DNA from: Christensenella sp. UBA1782
GTDB lineage: Bacteria > Bacillota > Clostridia > Christensenellales > DTU072
Assembly (NCBI GenBank): GCA_002315475.1
Contig: DCGI01000078.1
Location: 1 to 32,830, forward strand
DNA: 32,830 bases
Direction of reading: 5' to 3'
Part shown: piece by piece, positions 1-5,888 of the stretch
Layout of the letters: every line of letters begins with the position of its first letter
Position numbering within the stretch: position 1 is the first letter of the stretch
Notes under the pieces: generated by a model
What the model was told of the DNA's origin: nothing
The model's database searches: none
Seen by the model: only the letters and a program-made list of their open reading frames with translations
Program-made: the position numbers and the translations under genes

Positions 1-6
1 TTATAT

Positions 7-21
7 GGGTGGGTGGGCGGG
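7..21 (+). other. G-quadruplex-type G tract after glyA
   Basis: Four GGG runs separated by single bases (T, T, C) lie four bases beyond the glyA stop codon. Short single-base loops are the pattern expected of very stable parallel G-quadruplexes. The G-rich strand is the template for glyA transcription, so the glyA mRNA tail would be C-rich. Whether it folds or affects termination is inference; the window ends too soon to see any hairpin terminator. Confidence 0.6.
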
Positions 22-25
22 CTCC

Positions 26-1177
26 TTATTTACCTTGTAACGAGCGAATAACCTCGTCGATGCGGTGTGCCGTTTTGATAAAATCTTCTGCCGTAAATCC
101 TTTCGTCGTCATGGCGGCCGTTCCGATTCTTACGCCGCTGGTCAGCATCGGAGACAATTTTTCGTTCGGTACGCAATTCTTGTTCAGCGTGATACCGACT
201 TCGTCGCAAGCTTCCTGCACCGCTTTCCCCGTCACTCCCTTATCGGATAAATCCAGTAAGAATAAATGGTTATCGGTGCCTCCCGTTACGACGGTATATC
301 CCATTTGAATAAACTCGTTACACATGGCTTTGCAGTTTTTCACGACGTTTTCGATATACGTCTTATATTCCGGCAACAGTGCTTCCTCCGCCGTAATCGC
401 CTTACCCGCAATCACGTGTTGCAAAGGTCCCCCCTGCGTACCGGGAAAAACCGCACTGTCCACTTTCTTGGCTAATTCCTGCTTGCAGAAAATCAATCCC
501 CCTCTCGTGCCGCGTAAAGTTTTATGCGTCGTCGTGGTGACGATGTCGGCGAGACCGAACGGAGAAGGATGACATCCCGCCGCAATCAATCCCGCAATAT
601 GCGCCATATCCACCATAAAGAAAGCACCTACCTCGTCGCAAACGGTACGGAACTTTTCAAACTCGATGATTCTCGGATAGGCACTGGCTCCCGCCAATAT
701 CAACTTCGGTTTGTACGCCAACGCTTTGGCACGCAAATCGTCGTAATCGATATAGCCTTTTTCGTCTACGCCGTAAAAAACGAAATTAAATATCTTGCCC
801 GAAAGGTTGACGGGAGAGCCATGCGTCAAATGACCGCCGTTATTGAGTTCTAAACTCAATACGGTATCTCCTGCCTTTAATACCGAAAGATAGGCGGCGA
901 AGTTTGCGCTCGAACCGCTGTGCGGTTGCACGTTGACATGATAATCGGTCTTAAAAACCTTCTGCCACGTTTCGATGCAATATTCTTCCAATTCGTCCAC
1001 GTGTACGCAACCGCCGTAATATCGACGTCCGGGATACCCTTCGCTGTACTTGTTGGTTAAGCAACTGCCCACCGCTCTTTGTACGGCTTCGCTGCAAAAG
1101 TTTTCACTGGCAATCAGCTCAATGTTCTCTGCCTGTCTTTTTCGTTCTTTTTCAATAATGTCAAATACTCTGCTCAT
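26..1177 (-). CDS. glyA: serine hydroxymethyltransferase
   Basis: PLP enzyme that interconverts serine plus tetrahydrofolate with glycine plus 5,10-methylene-tetrahydrofolate in the cytoplasm; main source of one-carbon units. The 383-residue product has the N-terminal IELIASENF motif, NKYSEGYPGRRYYGG, the substrate/cofactor segment QPHSGSSAN, the DMAHIAGL stretch, and the PLP lysine in TTTTHKTLRGTRGG. The ATG start at 1177 has an AAGGA site a few bases upstream and lies 10 bases after tktC, so it is the last gene of the tkt operon. Compared with typical SHMTs of about 410-420 residues it is shorter at both ends; the usual last 20-25 residues after the RIDEVI-type helix are absent. The catalytic core is intact, so I expect a working enzyme. 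Confidence 0.95.
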   Translation of the reverse strand: MSRVFDIIEKERKRQAENIELIASENFCSEAVQRAVGSCLTNKYSEGYPGRRYYGGCVHVDELEEYCIETWQKVFKTDYHVNVQPHSGSSANFAAYLSVLKAGDTVLSLELNNGGHLTHGSPVNLSGKIFNFVFYGVDEKGYIDYDDLRAKALAYKPKLILAGASAYPRIIEFEKFRTVCDEVGAFFMVDMAHIAGLIAAGCHPSPFGLADIVTTTTHKTLRGTRGGLIFCKQELAKKVDSAVFPGTQGGPLQHVIAGKAITAEEALLPEYKTYIENVVKNCKAMCNEFIQMGYTVVTGGTDNHLFLLDLSDKGVTGKAVQEACDEVGITLNKNCVPNEKLSPMLTSGVRIGTAAMTTKGFTAEDFIKTAHRIDEVIRSLQGK

Positions 1178-1187
1178 GACTTCCTTA

Positions 1188-2138
1188 TTATTTTTTAGCC
1201 GCCAAAACTTCCTTGACTGCGGCTATTACGTCTACTTCTTCCAAACGGAAAGCTTTTCTCAAATACGGTACTTTTCCCACTTCGCCGAATTGCTCTTTGA
1301 CACCGACGCTCCGCACGGGTGCGGGATAATTTTCGCAAAGCACTTCACAGACCGCACTACGCAATCCGCCCATGACGTTGTGATTCTCGCACGTTACGAC
1401 GGCGTTGGTTTTTTTGACCGAACGAAGGATGGTTTCGGCGTCAATGGGTTTTATCGTGTGGCAACAAACCACCTCGCAGGAAATTCCTTCCTCGGCAAGA
1501 GCTTCCGAAGCCTTGACGGCGGTATCGACCATGATACCCGAAGCGACGATACTGACGTCCTTCCCTTCTCGCACGACGTCGGCTTTGTATAAGTCAAACG
1601 CCCGATTCTCGTCTTCGCTATACACAAGGGTGGGATTCTTGCGGTGCAAACGCACGTAGACCACCCCTTCCTTTGCCATGATTTGCGGCATCAAACGTGC
1701 CAACTCCACCGCATCGGTCGGTTCGTAAATGGTTACGTTCGGAATGGAACGAAGCATGCCGATATCCTCCAAAGGCATATGCGTTCCTCCGTTTAATTCG
1801 GCGCAAATTCCGGGATCGGTTCCGATGATTTTTACGTTCTGTTTGGCGTAAGCGATGCTGATCATGATTTGGTCGGCGCATCTTCTGGTGACGAACGGAG
1901 CGAAAGAGGTAATGACGGGTTTGAATCCGTATGCCGAAAGTCCCGCCGCAATGCTCGCCATATTGGCTTCGGCGACACCCACGTCAAACATTCTGTCGGG
2001 GAACTCCGCCCACATTTTATTGGTTCCGATACACTTGGCAAGGTCGGCATCCAATACCACTACTTTTTCATCCCTTCTCATCTCTTCGGCGAGATAAGAA
2101 GTAAAAACGTCTTTCATGAAAGTTTCTTGCGTAATCAT
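1188..2138 (-). CDS. transketolase, C-terminal subunit
   Basis: Second half of a split transketolase, 316 residues, carrying the pyrimidine-binding domain (about residues 1-175, with the DVGVAEANMASIAAGLS segment that holds the catalytic glutamate) and the transketolase C-terminal domain (about 185-310, GIMVDTAVKASEAL and ENHNVMGGLRSAV). It pairs with the N-terminal subunit to move two-carbon ketol units in the pentose phosphate pathway. I choose the ATG at 2138 rather than an in-frame GTG at 2147: the GAGAGG site sits 8 bases before the ATG but directly against the GTG. With that start it begins one base after the tktN stop, suggesting translational coupling and equal output of the two subunits. 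Confidence 0.93.
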   Translation of the reverse strand: MITQETFMKDVFTSYLAEEMRRDEKVVVLDADLAKCIGTNKMWAEFPDRMFDVGVAEANMASIAAGLSAYGFKPVITSFAPFVTRRCADQIMISIAYAKQNVKIIGTDPGICAELNGGTHMPLEDIGMLRSIPNVTIYEPTDAVELARLMPQIMAKEGVVYVRLHRKNPTLVYSEDENRAFDLYKADVVREGKDVSIVASGIMVDTAVKASEALAEEGISCEVVCCHTIKPIDAETILRSVKKTNAVVTCENHNVMGGLRSAVCEVLCENYPAPVRSVGVKEQFGEVGKVPYLRKAFRLEEVDVIAAVKEVLAAKK

Positions 2139-2139
2139 C

Positions 2140-2961
2140 TTATTCACCTCTCAATTCACGAAGAGCCTGCTCTACTTTGTCGCTCGGCATGGGCATGGAA
2201 TGGCTTCCCACTCCCGCGCTTTCCACGAAGGAAATACCCTTTCCTTTGACGGTGTTCAAAATAATCATGTGCGGCTTGCCCTTGACGGTCTTGGCTTGCG
2301 TGACGGCTTCGTCGATCTGTTCGACGTCGTTTCCGTCCGCGACTTCGATGACGTCCCAATTAAAGGACGCCCATTTGTCGGCAAGAGGACTCAGGTCGTT
2401 TATTTCGGCAACGTAATTGTCGAGTTGTAACTTGTTATAGTCGGTGAACGCAATCAGGTTTTCCAACTTTTGGCTGCCGGCATACATGGCGGCTTCCCAA
2501 ATTTGTCCTTCGTCGCTTTCGCCGTCCCCGATGATGGCGTAAATCGTCGCACCGTCTTTGCAAAGACGGGAGCCGATGGCAAGTCCGACCGCACAGGACA
2601 AACCCTGTCCCAAAGAACCCGCCGTCATGTCGACGCCTACGGTTTTATTCATGTCGCAATGGCTCGGTAAATTCGTACCGCCCTTATTCATCGTCGACAG
2701 TAACGCTTTGTCAAAATACCCCTTTTCGGCAAGTACCGAATAAATGGCAGGGCCGGCGTGCCCCTTGCTGCAAACGAGACGATCCCGTCCTTCCATCTTG
2801 GGATTTTTGGGATCGATATTCATCTGCTTTCCGTACAAGACGGCAAGTAGATCGGCTATCGACAAACTTCCGCCGACGTGTCCTACGCCGACGCTACCGA
2901 TACAGTTTACAATGTTGATGCGAATGTTTTTGGCAAACGCTTTCAGTTCTTCCGTACGCAT
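2140..2961 (-). CDS. transketolase, N-terminal subunit
   Basis: First half of a split transketolase, 273 residues, containing the thiamine-diphosphate binding domain. Visible hallmarks are GHVGGSLSIADLL near residue 27, RDRLVCSKGHAGPA near residue 59, and the ThDP/metal motif beginning GDGESDEGQ and running to DYNKLQ. Split transketolases of about 270 plus 310 residues are common in clostridia and archaea; full-length bacterial enzymes have about 660. The ATG is preceded by a CGGAGGG site. It leads an operon tktN-tktC-glyA driven by a near-perfect promoter at 2998-3026, which couples pentose phosphate carbon flow with one-carbon supply. Confidence 0.94.
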   Translation of the reverse strand: MRTEELKAFAKNIRINIVNCIGSVGVGHVGGSLSIADLLAVLYGKQMNIDPKNPKMEGRDRLVCSKGHAGPAIYSVLAEKGYFDKALLSTMNKGGTNLPSHCDMNKTVGVDMTAGSLGQGLSCAVGLAIGSRLCKDGATIYAIIGDGESDEGQIWEAAMYAGSQKLENLIAFTDYNKLQLDNYVAEINDLSPLADKWASFNWDVIEVADGNDVEQIDEAVTQAKTVKGKPHMIILNTVKGKGISFVESAGVGSHSMPMPSDKVEQALRELRGE

Positions 2962-2997
2962 GTACCCTCCGGTTCATTATTTTGTTTTCTACTTGGT

Positions 2998-3026
2998 ATT
3001 ATAGAATACTAAAGTCTTTCTGTCAA
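2998..3026 (-). promoter_or_regulatory. promoter of tktN-tktC-glyA
   Basis: On the minus strand TTGACA (3026-3021), a 17-base spacer and TATAAT (3003-2998) match the sigma-A consensus at every position. It lies 37 bases upstream of the tktN start. Strong constitutive expression is the natural reading. Confidence 0.85.
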
Positions 3027-3067
3027 CAGCAATACCCTATTTCCGCAAAGAAATCCGCACGAAACGC

Positions 3068-3484
3068 CTATATCTCTCTTACGGTTACCGACGGAAAGAA
3101 GGCGGAAATTTCTTGCACGAGTTTTCTTTTTTCCTCCCCCGTACCGACGTAAAATACGATAAAAGAGGCTTCTTGCATCCTTTCAATTAGCAAAACGGCA
3201 CCGTCTTTTGCGTGCGGAACTCCTTCCGACAAATACCGAAAAACCGCCCCCATCGTGAGGATACCTTCGGTCACCAAATCCACCCCTTCGATACTGCCTG
3301 TCGGCGGTAAGTCGGAAGGGTAGGTAAGTGAAACGACCGCCTCTTTGCCGAGATACTTTGCCACGCGGTTTGCCGTACTCCCGCCGCAAACGGCGTGCTT
3401 GCCTTCCTCCTTAAAAAAAGAAGCAAGAACCCTTTCGTCCTCACTCCTTTCTTGCGGCAATCCGAATAAAACGTTCAGTTGCAT
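3068..3484 (-). CDS. stand-alone SpoIIE-type phosphatase C-terminal domain
   Basis: A 138-residue protein whose sequence resembles, from memory, the domain that follows the SpoIIE/PP2C phosphatase domain in clostridial proteins encoded near Fe-only hydrogenases and NuoE-like ferredoxins. Diagnostic stretches are CGGSTANRVAKYLG (residues 33-46) and PPTGSIEGVDLVTEGILTM (60-78). No phosphatase domain is present. I place the start at 3484 (MQLN), overlapping the ldh stop by 10 bases; an upstream in-frame ATG at 3688 lies deep inside ldh and gives unrelated residues. It is the last gene of a ferredoxin-ldh operon, which supports a redox-linked role. Its biochemical activity is unknown to me; the family assignment is moderately sure. 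Confidence 0.6.
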   Translation of the reverse strand: MQLNVLFGLPQERSEDERVLASFFKEEGKHAVCGGSTANRVAKYLGKEAVVSLTYPSDLPPTGSIEGVDLVTEGILTMGAVFRYLSEGVPHAKDGAVLLIERMQEASFIVFYVGTGEEKRKLVQEISAFFPSVTVREI

Positions 3485-4428
3485 GACAGTCCGATATCCG
3501 AGATGATTTTCTTCAGAACGTCGGCACTGGTATGTAGCTTTCGGGTTTCCTCTTCCGTCAAAGCCGGCGTAACCTTTCCGCAGATGCCGTTGTGCCCGAC
3601 GATTCGCAGCGTGCTTAAACAAACGTCGTCCACACCGTACTCTCCTCTCATCATTGCGGATACCGACATGGTCGTATTGGTTCCCCAAAGTATGGATTTA
3701 CAGATATGGCAGACGTTGGAAGCGATAGCGTAAAAAGTTGCGCCTTTTCTTGCGATAATCTTGGCGCCCGAACCGCGAATATACTTCTCGATATCCGCTT
3801 TGTCGATTTCCATCGTCATACGATTATGCAGGCAGGCGGTCTTGTTAAAGTCCTCTATCGGCACTTGGGCGATATTGGCTATCGACCAAGGGATGAAACT
3901 GGAGTCGCCGTGTTCGCCGAAGACGTACGCGTTAATATCTCTCGCGTCGATACCGCAGTATTCGGCAAGACGGGCACGCAAACGGGCGGTGTCCAAAATC
4001 GTCCCCGTACCGATGACGCGGTTCTCGGGGATGCCCGAAAGTTTGCAAAACGAATACGTCAAAATGTCCACCGGATTGGATACCATAACGTAAACGGCGT
4101 CGGGTGCGTATTTGGTGATTTGCGGAATGATGGCTTTCTGAATGGCTATGTTGGTGTTGATTAAGTCCAGTCTCGACTGACCGGGCTTTCTCGCAATTCC
4201 CGACGTGATGACGACGATGTCGGAGCCTTCCGCATCGTTATAGTTTCCGGCATATACCAGACAGGAAGAGTCGTACGGCAAACCTTGACGGATGTCCAAC
4301 GCTTCGCCGAGCGCCCTCTCCATATCGATGTCGATAACGACGATTTCCGAAACGAAATCTCTGCAAGCAAGGGAGTACGCTATGGTAGAACCCACTCTAC
4401 CGCTCCCGATAATGGTTATTTTTCTCAT
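3475..4428 (-). CDS. L-lactate/malate dehydrogenase family enzyme
   Basis: NAD-dependent 2-hydroxyacid dehydrogenase of the LDH/MDH superfamily, 317 residues, full length. Seen: Rossmann motif GSGRVG (8-13), an acidic residue after beta-2 (VIDID) favouring NAD over NADP, LDTARLR (145-151, Asp and Arg of the active site), and GEHGDS (171-176) with the proton-relay histidine. The substrate loop is ARKPGQSRLDL, placing Arg80 where classical LDH has Gln and malate dehydrogenase has Arg, so lactate versus malate is not settled. It lies 13 bases after the ferredoxin gene and overlaps the next gene by 10 bases, so the three are co-transcribed; the context points to reoxidation of NADH in a fermenter. 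Confidence 0.88.
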   Translation of the reverse strand: MRKITIIGSGRVGSTIAYSLACRDFVSEIVVIDIDMERALGEALDIRQGLPYDSSCLVYAGNYNDAEGSDIVVITSGIARKPGQSRLDLINTNIAIQKAIIPQITKYAPDAVYVMVSNPVDILTYSFCKLSGIPENRVIGTGTILDTARLRARLAEYCGIDARDINAYVFGEHGDSSFIPWSIANIAQVPIEDFNKTACLHNRMTMEIDKADIEKYIRGSGAKIIARKGATFYAIASNVCHICKSILWGTNTTMSVSAMMRGEYGVDDVCLSTLRIVGHNGICGKVTPALTEEETRKLHTSADVLKKIISDIGLSCN

Positions 4429-4441
4429 GTTATCCTCTATG

Positions 4442-4687
4442 TTATTGTATTCTCGTCATGACTTCTCGGTTGAAAAATTCTTCCGCTTTTTCGGGACTGA
4501 CCGAAAAGGGACTGCCGTCTATCGTTACCGAAACGTCCTGCAAACAGTGTCCCATACAAAAAGAACCGACCAATTGCACCTTTCCTTCCAAACCGTTTTC
4601 TACGATAAGTTGTCGCAACCTCTCAACCACTTGTTTAGAACCCTTCACGTGGCAACTGCTCCCCACGCATACCGATATCTTTATCAT
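4442..4687 (-). CDS. thioredoxin-like 2Fe-2S ferredoxin (NuoE/HymA type)
   Basis: An 81-residue cytoplasmic protein with the cysteine pattern of the thioredoxin-fold 2Fe-2S ferredoxins: C7-x4-C12 (CVGSSC) and C44-x3-C48 (CMGHC). Full-length NuoE/HymA subunits add an N-terminal helical domain that is missing here, so this is the minimal ferredoxin. In clostridia such proteins shuttle electrons among NADH, hydrogenase and other flavin/iron enzymes. The start has an AAAAGGAG site. It is first in an operon with a lactate/malate dehydrogenase and a SpoIIE-C domain protein. No hydrogenase or NADH-oxidising flavoprotein gene is in the window, so its partner is unknown. Confidence 0.85.
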   Translation of the reverse strand: MIKISVCVGSSCHVKGSKQVVERLRQLIVENGLEGKVQLVGSFCMGHCLQDVSVTIDGSPFSVSPEKAEEFFNREVMTRIQ

Positions 4688-4699
4688 GTCTACTCCTTT

Positions 4700-4716
4700 T
4701 CACCCCGAAAGGGTGA
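4700..4716 (-). promoter_or_regulatory. leader hairpin against the ferredoxin ribosome site
   Basis: TCACCC and GGGTGA form a perfect 6-bp inverted repeat with a 5-base loop in the 5' leader of the ferredoxin mRNA, immediately upstream of its AAAAGGAG site (4700-4693). It could stabilise the message or adjust ribosome access; there is no T tract, so it is not a terminator. Confidence 0.5.
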
Positions 4717-4725
4717 TTGAAATCT

Positions 4726-4754
4726 ATTATATTCTTCCTCAAAAATCTTGTCAA
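4726..4754 (-). promoter_or_regulatory. promoter of the ferredoxin-ldh operon
   Basis: Minus-strand TTGACA (4754-4749), 17-base spacer, TATAAT (4731-4726): an exact consensus promoter about 40 bases upstream of the ferredoxin start. Confidence 0.85.
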
Positions 4755-4864
4755 ACGGTTTGCCTATACTCTAAAAAAGTTTTTTCGCCTCCTTTGCCTT
4801 GCTTTTTCCAAAAAACCATGTAAGAATACTTTTTAAGGGGAAATTATACTTTTTTTCCAACGAT

Positions 4865-4879
4865 TCAACCGATGGTTGA
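4865..4879. promoter_or_regulatory. operator-like dyad TCAACC-GAT-GGTTGA
   Basis: A perfect inverted repeat with 6-bp arms and a 3-base centre lies just upstream of the -35 box of the XRE gene. A further GGTTGA copy sits between the -35 and -10 boxes at 4901-4906, facing a partial CAAC at 4893-4896. Such clustering around a regulator's own promoter is typical of autoregulation; that use is inferred. Confidence 0.6.
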
Positions 4880-4889
4880 GTGAAAAGTA

Positions 4890-4919
4890 TTGCAACGAAC
4901 GGTTGAATTGCGATACAAT
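4890..4919 (+). promoter_or_regulatory. promoter of the XRE regulator gene
   Basis: TTGCAA (4890-4895), 18-base spacer, TACAAT (4914-4919), followed by an AAGGAGGTG ribosome site before the ATG at 4949. The GGTTGA element at 4901-4906 lies inside the spacer. Confidence 0.65.
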
Positions 4920-4948
4920 GTAAGGGCAAAATACAAGGAGGTGCTTTC

Positions 4949-5839
4949 ATGGCATACGGAAAAAAAATCGCACAATTAAGAAAGAACGCAAACATGACAC
5001 AGGCACAGCTGGGCGCGGCGTTAAACGTCAGTCCGCAAGCTGTATCGAAATGGGAATTGGATTCCGCCGAACCGGACTTAACCACGCTGAAACAAATATG
5101 TACTTTATTCGATATCAGTACGGATGAAATACTCGGCGTCACCGTTTCTGCCAAGACGGAAACGACCGAAACACCGGAACCGACCGCCACCGTCGACCAC
5201 GAAAAAATCGCGCAAGAGGTCGCCGGCTCTTTACAGTCCGCGTTATCCGAAAAAGAGGAAGACAAAACCATCGGCTTTTGTAAAGAATGCGGAAAGGTCG
5301 TTACTAAAAAAACAGCGGGAATGACCAGTCCGAGAGTCATCTGCAAGAACTGTTTAAGCGCAAAAAACGCCGCCGCACAAGAGAGACACGACGCAAAAGT
5401 CCGAGACCTTAAAAAAATACGGAACAGAAGCCTGATATGGAGCAGCGTCGTCGCGGCAATCGTCCTCGCCGTCAACATCTACGTCTTACAGGACGAACAG
5501 TTCAAAAACGACTTATACTACATGATTCCCATGTTGATTATCTTTACCTACGGTATCTTTGCCATGGTTTCCGAGTGCATCATCGGAGAAGGCCCCGTCG
5601 CCGACATCCTTTTATGGTTTATTACTCGTCCGATAAAGTTCCCCGTCTTCATATTCGATTGGGACATAGACGGTATTCTGCTATCCTTAGCCGTTAAAAT
5701 CGTTTGCGGAATCCTCGCTTTCCTACTCGGCGTCCTCTTATTCTTCCTCGGTGTCTTGTTCGGCTCCATCGTCGCCATCTTCACCTATCCCTTCCACATC
5801 GTTCCCCTCTGTCGGGACATCCGCAAAGGGAACGTCTAA
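4949..5839 (+). CDS. membrane-anchored XRE-family regulator with zinc-ribbon
   Basis: A 296-residue protein with three visible parts. Residues 5-63 are a Cro/CI-type helix-turn-helix (MTQAQLGAALNVSPQAVSKWE, then SAEPDLTTLKQICTLFDIS). Residues 111-135 carry CKEC and CKNC pairs, a likely zinc ribbon. From about 161 to 287 it is hydrophobic, with segments near 161-180, 189-212, 216-236 and 242-285, so four or five membrane helices. The DNA-binding part would stay in the cytoplasm while the rest sits in the membrane, as in one-component membrane regulators. The start has a strong AAGGAGG site. The dyad at its own promoter suggests autoregulation. The downstream lipoprotein gene follows by 49 bases and may be co-transcribed. 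The signal it senses is unknown. Confidence 0.8.
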   Translation: MAYGKKIAQLRKNANMTQAQLGAALNVSPQAVSKWELDSAEPDLTTLKQICTLFDISTDEILGVTVSAKTETTETPEPTATVDHEKIAQEVAGSLQSALSEKEEDKTIGFCKECGKVVTKKTAGMTSPRVICKNCLSAKNAAAQERHDAKVRDLKKIRNRSLIWSSVVAAIVLAVNIYVLQDEQFKNDLYYMIPMLIIFTYGIFAMVSECIIGEGPVADILLWFITRPIKFPVFIFDWDIDGILLSLAVKIVCGILAFLLGVLLFFLGVLFGSIVAIFTYPFHIVPLCRDIRKGNV

Positions 5840-5888
5840 TCCGAAAAAAACATCCAAAAATCTAACAACCACAAGGAGAACATTCATA

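Noticed and set aside
3038..3053. Small hairpin after the redox operon as a terminator
   Set aside because: The stem is only 5 bp of A/T-rich sequence with no T run on the minus strand.
3485..3688. Upstream start for the SpoIIE-C domain gene
   Set aside because: The region encodes the conserved C-terminus of the dehydrogenase in another frame; the extra residues match nothing.
5751..5888. Upstream in-frame ATG for the MBG lipoprotein
   Set aside because: It overlaps the XRE gene and would bury the lipoprotein signal; the ATG at 5889 has a ribosome site and a proper signal peptide.
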